From: Saccharomonospora xinjiangensis XJ-54 | GTDB lineage: Bacteria; Actinomycetota; Actinomycetes; Mycobacteriales; Pseudonocardiaceae | Direction of reading: 5' to 3' | Assembly: GCF_000258175.1 (NCBI RefSeq) | Contig: NZ_JH636049.1 | Location: forward strand, 3,139,482 to 3,203,481 | DNA: 64,000 nt | Shown: piece by piece, positions 35,497 to 43,463 of the stretch | How the letters are laid out: each line of letters opens with the position of its first letter | Numbering within the stretch: the stretch's first letter is position 1 | Notes under the pieces: model-generated | What the model saw: only the letters and a program-made list of their open reading frames with translations | What the model was told of the DNA's origin: nothing | Database searches by the model: none | Translations under genes and position numbers: made by a program

Positions 35497-36088
35497 CCAT
35501 TGGCTCCACTGGTGACGTGCCGGGGTGAGAGAGTTCGACTCCGCTCGTGGTCCCCGGCGATTCTTCGGTCCAAGCTCCACCGTATTCCAGGACGCCACCC
35601 TGATTCGGCGTTGAGAAGGAACTTCTCGCGGCCGGACGCGCCTGACGACGAGCGAACCCTCGTTCTGAAGCCGGGCATGACCGAGGGCGATGTGGTCTCG
35701 CTCGCCGTGAGCGATCGCATCGTGGCGCCGTGACGAACTTGACCGACTGCTATCGATTGCGGTTGCATGGCGGCGTGCCCCGTGATGTGGTGCGTTGTGC
35801 TGTCGCATTTCGTGTCGCTGCGTTTCGTGTCGTGCTACTGCCTTCCGCACCGTCTCCGGGCACCGATTCTCTGGGGAGGGTGCAGTGACCGCACAAATCA
35901 CCGCGGGTCGGATCTGATCGTCCGCGCACCGCACTCGTTTTCCGCGCGATTTCGCTCGCGGCGCCGGTCGTCAGGTCGGAGCTGAGACCGCTTCGCCATC
36001 GCCGGTTCTCGCATGCCACCGGTGTGGTGCGCCTCCCGATTACTGTCCACTGTGTACTTTTTGCGTCAGATCCTGCAAAGGAAGAGCT
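35497..36088. other. 592-bp intergenic stretch
   Basis: No supported gene. A plus-strand frame ending at 35733 (reading VLKPGMTEGDVVSLAVSDRI) lacks a start and could be a remnant. There is a GAGAAG-GAA-CTTCTC inverted repeat near 35612-35626. The final part holds the promoter and ribosome site (AAGGAAG) of the next gene. Confidence 0.5.
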
Positions 36089-36919
36089 TTGACTGATTTC
36101 AACAACGCCATCATCGAGGAATTCCGCGCCAACGGAGGGACGGTGGGCGGGCCGTTCGAGAGCGCTCGCCTGCTCCTGCTCACCACAACCGGTGCCCGCA
36201 GCGGGAAGCCGCACACGGTACCGCTCGGTTTCCTACATGACGGGCACGGACGCATGCTCGTGATCGCGTCGGCGGCCGGTTCGGACCGGCATCCGGCCTG
36301 GTTCCACAACCTCCGCGCCGACCAGAGGGCCACCGTGGAGACCGGAACGTTCACCTTCGAGGCTGAGGCGGAGATCCTCGCGGGCGAGGAACGCGACGAG
36401 GCGTTCTCCCGCGCGGTCGAGGCCGACCCCGGCTGGGCCGAGTACCAGCGCAAGACCGACAGGGTCATCCCCGTGGTGGCGCTCTCGCCCGTCGCCGCGA
36501 AGCCGAGTGAGCGCCCGTGGGGGGACGACCTTGTCGCCACCCACGCCATGTTCCGGCGCGAACTGGCACTCGTCCGCCAGGAGATCGCCCGCTCCGGGCC
36601 GGGGCTCGGTGCTCAACTGCGCATCAACTGCCTCATGGTGTGCAGGGGACTGGCACACCATCACACCGCGGAGGACGCCGAACTGTTTCCCGTCCTCGAC
36701 GAGCGGCACCCCGAACTCGAACCGGTCATGCGACGGCTGCGCGAGGAACACCGCGTCGTCGAGCGGCTCATCGAGGAGCTTGAGGAAGCCATCCAGTCCG
36801 CTGACCTCAGCCGTGACGAGCTGCGGGCGAAGGTCGATCACCTCACGGAGGAGATCGAGGCACACCTCGACTACGAGGAGTCCCAGCTCGTGTCCGTGCT
36901 GAACAACATCACCGGCTAG
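36089..36919 (+). CDS. Deazaflavin-type nitroreductase domain fused to hemerythrin HHE domain
   Basis: A 276-residue fusion. Residues 1-130 are a DDN/FDOR split-barrel (F420-dependent) domain: LLLTTTGARSGKPHTVPLGF, VIASAAGSDRHPAWFHNLRA, FEAEAEILAGEERDEAF. Residues ~148-276 are a hemerythrin-like four-helix bundle with His/Glu iron ligands (THAMFRRELALV, HHHTAEDAELFPVL, EEHRVVERLI, EAHLDYEESQL). It likely links F420H2 redox chemistry to a di-iron oxygen or NO sensor. TTG 36089 has AAGGAAG upstream. Confidence 0.9.
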   Translation: MTDFNNAIIEEFRANGGTVGGPFESARLLLLTTTGARSGKPHTVPLGFLHDGHGRMLVIASAAGSDRHPAWFHNLRADQRATVETGTFTFEAEAEILAGEERDEAFSRAVEADPGWAEYQRKTDRVIPVVALSPVAAKPSERPWGDDLVATHAMFRRELALVRQEIARSGPGLGAQLRINCLMVCRGLAHHHTAEDAELFPVLDERHPELEPVMRRLREEHRVVERLIEELEEAIQSADLSRDELRAKVDHLTEEIEAHLDYEESQLVSVLNNITG

Positions 36920-36961
36920 CGACGACCGACGCGGACAGCGCGGCGCCGTTACCGTGGGGCC

Positions 36962-37894
36962 ATGGGCACGGACGACGCTGTCGAGTTGGACGTCGGCGAC
37001 CGCACGGTGCGCCTCACCCACCCCGGCCGCGTGTACTTTCCGGCGCGGGGCGAAACCAAACTCGACCTCGCCAGGTACTACCTCGCGGTGGGTGAGGGCA
37101 TCGTGCGTGCGCTGTACGAGCGGCCCTGCATGATGCACCGGTTCCCCACCGGGGTGAGTGGGGAGAAGGTGCATCAGAAGCGCGTCCCGCGAGGTGCGCC
37201 GTCCTGGTTGGACACCGTTCGCGTGCGTTTTCCCCGCTACAACCGCACCGCCGACGAACTGTGCGTCACCGAACTCGCACACGTCATCTGGGCGGTGCAG
37301 ATGTCCACCGTCGAGTTCCATCCGTGGAATTCACGCCGAGCCGACACCGAGCACCCCGACGAGTGGCGGATCGACCTCGACCCCATGCCCGAGAGCGGAT
37401 TCGGCGCGGTGAGACGGGTGGCTCATGTGGCGCACGAGGTGTTGGAGGAACTCGGCATGCGGGGCTGGCCGAAGACCTCAGGCGGCAGGGGTTTGCACAT
37501 CCTCGTGCGCATCGAACCTCACTGGGACTTCGCGCGGGTCAGGAGAGCGGCACACGCGTTCGCGGTCGAGGTCGGGAGGCGGGCGCCGAAAGACGTGACG
37601 ACGGCGTGGTGGCGCAGGGACCGTGACCCGGCCGCGGTGTTCGTCGATTTCAACCAGAACGCACGCGACCACACGATCGCCGCCGCCTACTCCGTCCGTG
37701 GTGTTCCCGAGGCGACCGTGTCCACGCCGCTGCGGTGGGACGAGATCGACGACGTCGAACCCGGCGACTGCACGATCGCCACCGTCCCCTCGCGGTTCGC
37801 CGAGGTGGGCGACCTGCACAAGGGGATAGACGACGTCGCCTACTCGCTGGAGACGTTGCTGGACTGGGCGGATCGGGATGGGCTCGACTCGTGA
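36962..37894 (+). CDS. LigD-type polymerase (archaeo-eukaryotic primase fold)
   Basis: A 310-residue stand-alone LigD polymerase domain used in non-homologous end joining or gap filling. Features are LTHPGRVYFPARGETKLDLARYY, the metal motif WRIDLDPMP, TSGGRGLHILVRIEP, and VFVDFNQNARDHTIAAAYSVRG. No ligase or nuclease domain is attached, and no ku or ligD gene lies in the window. Confidence 0.93.
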   Translation: MGTDDAVELDVGDRTVRLTHPGRVYFPARGETKLDLARYYLAVGEGIVRALYERPCMMHRFPTGVSGEKVHQKRVPRGAPSWLDTVRVRFPRYNRTADELCVTELAHVIWAVQMSTVEFHPWNSRRADTEHPDEWRIDLDPMPESGFGAVRRVAHVAHEVLEELGMRGWPKTSGGRGLHILVRIEPHWDFARVRRAAHAFAVEVGRRAPKDVTTAWWRRDRDPAAVFVDFNQNARDHTIAAAYSVRGVPEATVSTPLRWDEIDDVEPGDCTIATVPSRFAEVGDLHKGIDDVAYSLETLLDWADRDGLDS

Positions 37895-37916
37895 CATGGG
37901 GCGCTCGGCGACCGGA

Positions 37917-38339
37917 TCAGCCTTCCCTGTCCCCGCGCAACGGCGCGTTCACCTCGGCCCACACGATCTTTCCGGCCGGGTTCGTCTCGACACCCCAGTC
38001 GTCGGCGAAGGAGTCCACGAGGAACATGCCGCGCCCGTGTGCCCGGTAGGGCGAGGGGGCGAGCACGAGCGGTGGCTCCCTGCTCCCGTCGTGCACCTCG
38101 GCGCGCAACACCGACCCTCGCCTCAGCACCCGCAGCCACTTGGGGCTACGGGAATGCAGAACGGCGTTCGCCACCAGTTCCGAGACAATGAGCAGGAAGT
38201 TGTACCTCGTGTTCGGCTCGATGTCGCCGAGTACGGCGCCTGCGGCCCGCCTTGCCTGTGTCGGGATGTCTCTGTCAACGCTGAGCCGCACGTCCACCAG
38301 TGGAGTCGCGTGCGGGACACCGGCCCGCCGCCCGTTCAT
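37917..38339 (-). CDS. Anti-sigma-type ATP-binding protein (RsbW/SpoIIAB-like)
   Basis: A 140-residue GHKL ATPase domain: NFLLIVSELVANAVLHS (N box), and LAPSPYRAHGRGMFLVDSFADDWG (G boxes). Such proteins bind sigma factors or phosphorylate STAS antagonists. ATG 38339 directly follows the stop of the STAS gene, so the two are a coupled pair. Confidence 0.9.
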   Translation of the reverse strand: MNGRRAGVPHATPLVDVRLSVDRDIPTQARRAAGAVLGDIEPNTRYNFLLIVSELVANAVLHSRSPKWLRVLRRGSVLRAEVHDGSREPPLVLAPSPYRAHGRGMFLVDSFADDWGVETNPAGKIVWAEVNAPLRGDREG

Positions 38340-38708
38340 CTACGTTTCCGGTTCGATGTCGAAGAGCGGCAGCAGGCCGGAGATCTGAAGGACCCGGTGG
38401 GCGTATCGGTCCACGTTGACCAATTTCACGGTCCCTCCACGTTCGGTGACTCGTGCGTGTGCCCTGACGAGAGCGCTGATGCAGGCGGAGTCGAAGAAGG
38501 AGAGCCGGTCGAAGTCGATCACGAGCCGGTCGGCGCCTTCGGCGAGCAACCGATCAAGCGCGTCGTCGAACCGCGGCACGATCCCGTGGTCGATCTCACC
38601 ACAGAGAGTGATGCGTCCCTCGGCGTTGTTGACCAGATCGACGTGTACCGTCGATCTTTCGGGACTGTTGTGGGTTCGTGTCGTGGGCGGTTTGTCGCCG
38701 TCCGTCAT
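38340..38708 (-). CDS. STAS-domain anti-sigma factor antagonist
   Basis: A 122-residue STAS protein, phosphorylatable at Ser in LSFFDSACISALVRAH. It should release a sigma factor by binding the partner kinase encoded next. AGGAG lies 10 nt before ATG 38708. It is divergent from the rsbR operon. Confidence 0.9.
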   Translation of the reverse strand: MTDGDKPPTTRTHNSPERSTVHVDLVNNAEGRITLCGEIDHGIVPRFDDALDRLLAEGADRLVIDFDRLSFFDSACISALVRAHARVTERGGTVKLVNVDRYAHRVLQISGLLPLFDIEPET

Positions 38709-38851
38709 GTTCGACCGCTCCTGGATGTCGCCTACACCCCCTACCAGGCAGTACCCGACCTGGAGGTTAGCCCTGTCGTGCCTTAAGTTTGCCAGGGAGA
38801 GCCGCACCTATCAGCGCGAAGAACCCAGCCATCCAGTTCTGGAGCCGATCT

Positions 38852-39706
38852 ATGACCGACGAGACCCCTCACCCCGTCCGACTTCGCGTGCTCCGTTTCC
38901 TGGAAGAGCACCAGGATGACATCCAGCGCGAGTGGCTCGCGAGCTCCCTCTTCAGTCACCGGAACCAGGCTGACGCGGCTGAGGAGGCGGCCGCTCTGCT
39001 GAGCGGCGTGAAGGAGGTCATCCAGGCCCGTTCCGAGGAGGACCCCTCCGCGGACGGGTTCGCCATGGTCCGCACGGTGCTCGGCTCGCTCGCCGCACGG
39101 TCGGCGGGAGGCCCCTCCGGCAGCAAGCGGCCCGACGTGACTTCGCTGAAGCAGCCGTTGCTGCGCTTGTGGCAGCAGCAGGACGTGACAGGCGACGACG
39201 CCTACTACGGCGCGATCACGCTCTCCACCGTCCTGAACACGCTCCGCATTACCTTGCTGGAGATCGAGCTGTCCGCGGGCGCGGACACGATCCTGGCACA
39301 GCAGGAGCAGCTCGCGGAGCTGTCCACCCCTGTGGTGAAGCTGTGGAACGGCATTCTCGCCATTCCGCTGATCGGCACGCTCGACAGCATGCGCAGTCAG
39401 GCCGCTACGGAGAGCCTGCTCGAACAGATCGTGAAGCAGCAGGCGCGGGTCGCGATCCTCGACATCACCGGGGTCACCGCCGTTGACACGCTCGTCGCGC
39501 AGCACCTCCTCAAGACGGCGATGGCGGCCCGGCTGATGGGCGCGGAATGCATCATCAGCGGTATCCGCCCCCAGATCGCTCAGACGATGGTGCAACTCGG
39601 CATCGACCTCGGTGAGGTCGCCACGAGGGCCACACTGGCGGACGCCTTCGCGTACGCGCTGCGTACCTCCGGTTTCTCGGTGACGCGTACAGACGAGGTG
39701 AAGTGA
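38852..39706 (+). CDS. rsbR: RsbR-type stressosome protein
   Basis: A 284-residue stressosome scaffold. The N-terminal ~150 residues form a helical sensor domain (non-heme globin-like in RsbR, inferred); the C-terminal STAS domain has VAILDITGVTAVDTLVAQHLL with threonines in the RsbR phosphorylation positions. It precedes rsbS and rsbT. GGAG lies before ATG 38852. Confidence 0.92.
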   Translation: MTDETPHPVRLRVLRFLEEHQDDIQREWLASSLFSHRNQADAAEEAAALLSGVKEVIQARSEEDPSADGFAMVRTVLGSLAARSAGGPSGSKRPDVTSLKQPLLRLWQQQDVTGDDAYYGAITLSTVLNTLRITLLEIELSAGADTILAQQEQLAELSTPVVKLWNGILAIPLIGTLDSMRSQAATESLLEQIVKQQARVAILDITGVTAVDTLVAQHLLKTAMAARLMGAECIISGIRPQIAQTMVQLGIDLGEVATRATLADAFAYALRTSGFSVTRTDEVK

Positions 39707-39713
39707 GTTCGGC

Positions 39714-40076
39714 ATGAGCACCACGACTTCGATCGTCGGACTCGGTGACGTCCTGCTCGTCACGATCCAAGGCGAGTTGAGCGACGACGACGCCCTCACA
39801 CTCCAGGAGGAGCTGACCTCCCGGGTCGCGGAGACGAGTGCGAGGGGGGTGCTCATCGACATCTCCGGGTTGGAGATCGTTGACTCGTTCCTCGCGAGGA
39901 CCCTGCACGACATCGCTGGCGCGAGCGCCCTCCTCGCCGCGAGGACCGTGGTGGTGGGCATGCGTCCCGAGGTGGCCATCACGCTCGTCGAACTCGGGCT
40001 TACGTTGCCGGGCCTCGAAACCGCGTTGACGGTGGCAGGGGGGCTTTCCCTGCTGGGCAGCACGGGGCTGCGATGA
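39714..40076 (+). CDS. rsbS: RsbS-type STAS stressosome protein
   Basis: A 120-residue single STAS domain with GVLIDISGLEIVDSFLARTL, where Ser in VDSF is the RsbT target of known RsbS. With RsbR it forms the stressosome that holds RsbT. The stop overlaps rsbT (ATGA). Confidence 0.94.
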   Translation: MSTTTSIVGLGDVLLVTIQGELSDDDALTLQEELTSRVAETSARGVLIDISGLEIVDSFLARTLHDIAGASALLAARTVVVGMRPEVAITLVELGLTLPGLETALTVAGGLSLLGSTGLR

Positions 40077-40495
40077 CGAGCGTTTCGACCGTGCACGAGG
40101 TGCCGATCCGCGAGGAGGTGGACATCGTGCACGTCAGGCAGGCTGCTCGGGAAGTGGCGGTCTCGGTGGGCTTCTCACTCGTCGAGCAGACCAAGCTGGT
40201 GACCGCGGCGAGTGAACTCGCTCGCAACACCCTCAAACACGGCGGCGGCGGGGTCGCGGAGGTCGAACTCGAACGCACGTCGGCGCACACGGCCGTGCGG
40301 CTCGTCTTCCGTGACGAGGGTCCTGGCATCGAGGACGTCAACCTGGCACTCACCGACGGGTACAGCAGCGCGGGAGGGCTTGGGCTCGGGCTCAGCGGCG
40401 CTCGCAGGCTCGCCGACGAGTTCGACCTTGAGACAGCACCGGGTGAGGGGACCACGGTGGTGGTCGCGTTCCGCACGAGATCGGCATCGGGATGA
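40073..40495 (+). CDS. rsbT: RsbT-type serine kinase
   Basis: A 140-residue GHKL kinase: LVTAASELARNTLKHGGGG (N box), VFRDEGPGIEDVNLAL, GGLGLGLSGARRLADEF (G box). RsbT phosphorylates RsbS/RsbR, is then released, and activates an RsbU phosphatase. ATGA overlaps on both sides support strict stoichiometry. Confidence 0.94.
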   Translation: MTSVSTVHEVPIREEVDIVHVRQAAREVAVSVGFSLVEQTKLVTAASELARNTLKHGGGGVAEVELERTSAHTAVRLVFRDEGPGIEDVNLALTDGYSSAGGLGLGLSGARRLADEFDLETAPGEGTTVVVAFRTRSASG

Positions 40496-41499
40496 CCGGC
40501 GCGGCGCTTGCGGTGACGTCGCCGGTGCACGTGACGCAGGCGCGCCAGCTCGCGGGCCGCGCCGCGCGGAGTGCGGGACTGCCCGACTCCGTCGCCGAGC
40601 GTGTGGCTCTCGCCACGTCGGAGCTGGCGAGCAATCTCGTGAAGTACGCCACGGGCGGGCTTCTCGTCGTGATGCCATCAGAGGATCGGTTGGACGTCAT
40701 CGCTACCGATCGAGGGCCCGGCATCGAGCACGTGCCGCAGAGCATGCGGGACGGCTACTCCACCACGGGGACGCTGGGTATCGGACTCGGCGGAATCCGC
40801 AGGACGGCCGACGAGTTCGACATCTTCTCGCGCTACGGCGAGGGCACGACGGTGCTGGCGCGCTGGCGAAACACGACGAGGACGGCCGCGTGGAGCTCCG
40901 ACGTCGGGATCGGCGCGGCACTGTTGCCCGCACCCGGTGAGACGACGTGCGGCGACAGCTGGGCCGTCGCGAACGCGGACGGCGTGACCACCGTGGCGTT
41001 GAGCGACGGCCTCGGGCACGGCCCCGACGCCGCGGCGGCGAGCCGGTCGGCGATGGCGCACGTGACGGCGGACCCGGCGGCGCCGCCGAGTGCGTTGGTC
41101 TCCGCGATGGACGCCGACATGGGGCCGAGACGCGGGGCCACGGTGGCGGTGGCCCAGTTCAACCACGCGCGATCGACGGTCCTGTTCTGCGGTGTCGGCA
41201 ATTCCACCGTGCGCCTTGTCCGAGGTGACGGCTCTCACGAGACGCTGGTCTCCACTCCTGGCATCGTGGGAAGAAGGCAGCGAAGTGGGAGGCGGCCGTT
41301 GCCGCTGGCGCGTCCCTGGGACCACCGGAGCTTTCTGGTGATGCACACCGACGGCGTGTCGGAGCGGTGGAGCCCTGCTGAGCAGTCGGACGCCTTCGAC
41401 CACGACCCCGCCACGGTGGCAGGCTGGTTGCTGGGAAAATATGGAAGGCACCGGGACGACGCCTGCGTCGTCGTGGTGTCCGGAAGTGGAAGCACATGA
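40492..41499 (+). CDS. Fused GHKL kinase-like and PP2C (RsbX-like) phosphatase
   Basis: A 335-residue two-domain protein. Residues 1-130 are a second RsbT-like ATPase (LATSELASNLVKYATGG, DRGPGIEHVPQSMRDGYST, GTLGIGLGGIRRTADEFD). Residues ~145-335 are a small PP2C phosphatase (CGDSWAVANADGVTTVALSDGLGHGPDAA; VMHTDGVSERW) of the RsbX type, which resets the stressosome by dephosphorylating RsbS/RsbR. ATGA overlaps on both sides. Confidence 0.9.
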   Translation: MTGAALAVTSPVHVTQARQLAGRAARSAGLPDSVAERVALATSELASNLVKYATGGLLVVMPSEDRLDVIATDRGPGIEHVPQSMRDGYSTTGTLGIGLGGIRRTADEFDIFSRYGEGTTVLARWRNTTRTAAWSSDVGIGAALLPAPGETTCGDSWAVANADGVTTVALSDGLGHGPDAAAASRSAMAHVTADPAAPPSALVSAMDADMGPRRGATVAVAQFNHARSTVLFCGVGNSTVRLVRGDGSHETLVSTPGIVGRRQRSGRRPLPLARPWDHRSFLVMHTDGVSERWSPAEQSDAFDHDPATVAGWLLGKYGRHRDDACVVVVSGSGST

Positions 41500-42884
41500 C
41501 CGACGACCTTCGCGCAACGAGCCGGGACGCAGCACGTTCCGCGCTACGCGGTGCGTTGGGGGAAACAGAACTCCCGCCCGAGGTATGGCGACGGCTGGAC
41601 GAGCGGCTCGGTGAGGGTTCGGGGAGCGACACGGCGGCGGACACACTCGCCACGGCTCTGCGGGTGCTGGCCGACATACTGGGTGAGCGCGATCGGAACC
41701 TGCGCTGGCACCAGTCCGAGCTCGAACAGACCAACGCCGGATTGCTCGCTTTGCACGCGGAGATCGACCGCCAACGGCAGCGCACGTCGTTCCTCGACGA
41801 GGTGTCGCGGGCCTCGGGGAAGTCACTCGACCCGACTCATCTGCTCGACGAGGTCGGACGGCTGGTGTGCTCCCACGGTTTCTCCGACAGCACCCGCGTG
41901 TGGATCCTGACGGAATACGGGCTGTCCTGCCCCGACGACCCCGAGCGCGAGCCGGACCAGGCCACCCGCAGTGCCGCGAGGACAAAAGACGCGGTGCGGG
42001 ACGGCGTGCGCAGGGTGAGTGTGCCGCTGACAGCGGGGCCGCACGTGCTCGGTGTCTTCGACCTGCACCGCGACCTCACCGAGTTCACCGACGACGACCT
42101 CAACCTCGCGCTGGGCATCGCCAACCGGGCCGCCGTCGGGTTGCGCAACGCCAACGAGTACGAGCGTGAACACGAACTCGCCCAACGGCTACAGCTGGCG
42201 ATGTTGCCCACGCTGGCGCCGCTGCGCGATCTCGGGCTCGTCGCCCGTTACCGGTCCGCCACCAGCGGTGTCCACGTCGGCGGTGACTGGTACGACGCGG
42301 TGACGCGCCCCGACGGTACCGTGGTGCTGACGGTCGGCGACGTCACGGGCCACGGCGTCGATGCCGCCGTGGTGATGGGGAAGCTCCAGAACGCTTTGCG
42401 CGCGTACGCGCTGGAGGGGCACGGCCCCGCCGCGTCGCTGCGGTTGGTGCACGAGTTGCTCAGAGGGCTGGACACGCCGCTGTATGCCACGGCCGTTGTC
42501 GCCGAGGTGGAGCCGGGAACGGGGCTGCTGCGGTGGACCAGCGCCGGACACCCCCCGCCGTTGCTGAGGAGCCGCGACGGCGAGGTGTCCTTCCTCGAGG
42601 CCGAGCACGCCCCGATGCTCGGCATCCACCTGCCCCGGGGGCTGGAGTTCCCCGAGCACGAGCGCGAACTCGAACCCGGTTCATCGGTCGCGTTGTTCAC
42701 CGACGGTCTGATCGAGCGGAGGTCGAGTGATCTCGACGCGGGCATGGAGCGGCTCGCCGAGGCGTTCCGTACCTGCCGGGTCGATGCACTCGACGGCACG
42801 GCCGAGCACGTGCTGAAGGCGATGCTGGGCGCCACCGATCACGACGACGACGTCTGCCTGCTCCTGTGCCGCTGGGAGGGCTGA
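41496..42884 (+). CDS. RsbU-type PP2C phosphatase with GAF domain
   Basis: A 462-residue phosphatase. After an N-terminal helical region with a coiled coil (residues ~60-90) comes a GAF-like domain (~95-215), the linker AQRLQLAMLPTLAPLRDLGL, and a PP2C/SpoIIE domain: GVHVGGDWYDAVTRPDGTVVL, VGDVTGHGVDAAVVM, TSAGHPPPLL, LFTDGLIERR. It should dephosphorylate a STAS antagonist and so free a sigma factor. Last gene of the coupled cluster. Confidence 0.92.
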   Translation: MTDDLRATSRDAARSALRGALGETELPPEVWRRLDERLGEGSGSDTAADTLATALRVLADILGERDRNLRWHQSELEQTNAGLLALHAEIDRQRQRTSFLDEVSRASGKSLDPTHLLDEVGRLVCSHGFSDSTRVWILTEYGLSCPDDPEREPDQATRSAARTKDAVRDGVRRVSVPLTAGPHVLGVFDLHRDLTEFTDDDLNLALGIANRAAVGLRNANEYEREHELAQRLQLAMLPTLAPLRDLGLVARYRSATSGVHVGGDWYDAVTRPDGTVVLTVGDVTGHGVDAAVVMGKLQNALRAYALEGHGPAASLRLVHELLRGLDTPLYATAVVAEVEPGTGLLRWTSAGHPPPLLRSRDGEVSFLEAEHAPMLGIHLPRGLEFPEHERELEPGSSVALFTDGLIERRSSDLDAGMERLAEAFRTCRVDALDGTAEHVLKAMLGATDHDDDVCLLLCRWEG

Positions 42885-42945
42885 CCGCCGTCGCCGGACG
42901 GTGAGGGCGGCGCGGGACGCTGTGTGGGTCGTGGGGTGATCGCGG

Positions 42946-43308
42946 TCAGCGGTCGCCGACGGTGAGCTCGATGACCGCGAGCGTCTCCCCACCGGCCCCG
43001 CGGGCGTGGAAGCATTTCACCGAGCGCACCAGCGCGGTGAGCACGTGCCAGTTGAAGCCGTTCTCGGGCAGCGACGTGCCGTCACGGCACGCCACCTCCG
43101 ATCGCGCCGTGATGGTTCCGTCGCCGATGACGAACCGGGTTCGCAGCAGGGTTGGTGCCGCCGCGCGGGCCAGCAGCAGCCCGCACGCCTCGTCAACGGC
43201 GAGTCGCAGGTCGGCGATCGTGTCGAGCTGGAGGTCGAGCCGGATGGCCAGGTCGGCAGCGACGTTTCGCACCACCGGCACAAGCGCAGGCTCCGCTTCG
43301 ACCGTCAT
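42946..43308 (-). CDS. RsbW-like anti-sigma ATPase
   Basis: A 120-residue GHKL domain: VVRNVAADLAIRLDLQLDTIADLRLAVDEACGLLLARAA, ending LVRSVKCFHARGAGGETLAV. It resembles actinobacterial RsbW/UsfX-type anti-sigma factors, but no sigma gene is adjacent in the window. AGGAGG lies 9 nt before ATG 43308. Convergent with the RsbU-type gene. Confidence 0.82.
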   Translation of the reverse strand: MTVEAEPALVPVVRNVAADLAIRLDLQLDTIADLRLAVDEACGLLLARAAAPTLLRTRFVIGDGTITARSEVACRDGTSLPENGFNWHVLTALVRSVKCFHARGAGGETLAVIELTVGDR

Positions 43309-43439
43309 GTCCACGGTCCTCCTCGCCACGTTCGGCCCCCTTCCTGACCTGTGAACCGTATGCCGAAGAGGCTCCGCGACGAGCCGACGACCCGGGACGA
43401 CCGGAGATCGATCCGCCGAGATCACACTTCCGAGGGAAG

Positions 43440-43458
43440 TTAGGTTCGTCTAACCTAA
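43440..43458. promoter_or_regulatory. IdeR/DmdR iron box
   Basis: TTAGGTTCGTCTAACCTAA matches the 19-bp actinobacterial iron box TTAGGTTAGGCTAACCTAA at 16 positions, with intact 7-bp arms. It ends 5 bp before the start of the siderophore-binding protein gene. Confidence 0.9.
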
Positions 43459-43463
43459 CCGCC

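Noticed and set aside
38709..38851. SigB/SigF-type promoter (GTTT...GGGTA) between the STAS and rsbR genes
   Set aside because: GGGTAC occurs on the minus strand but no GTTT at a suitable distance was found.
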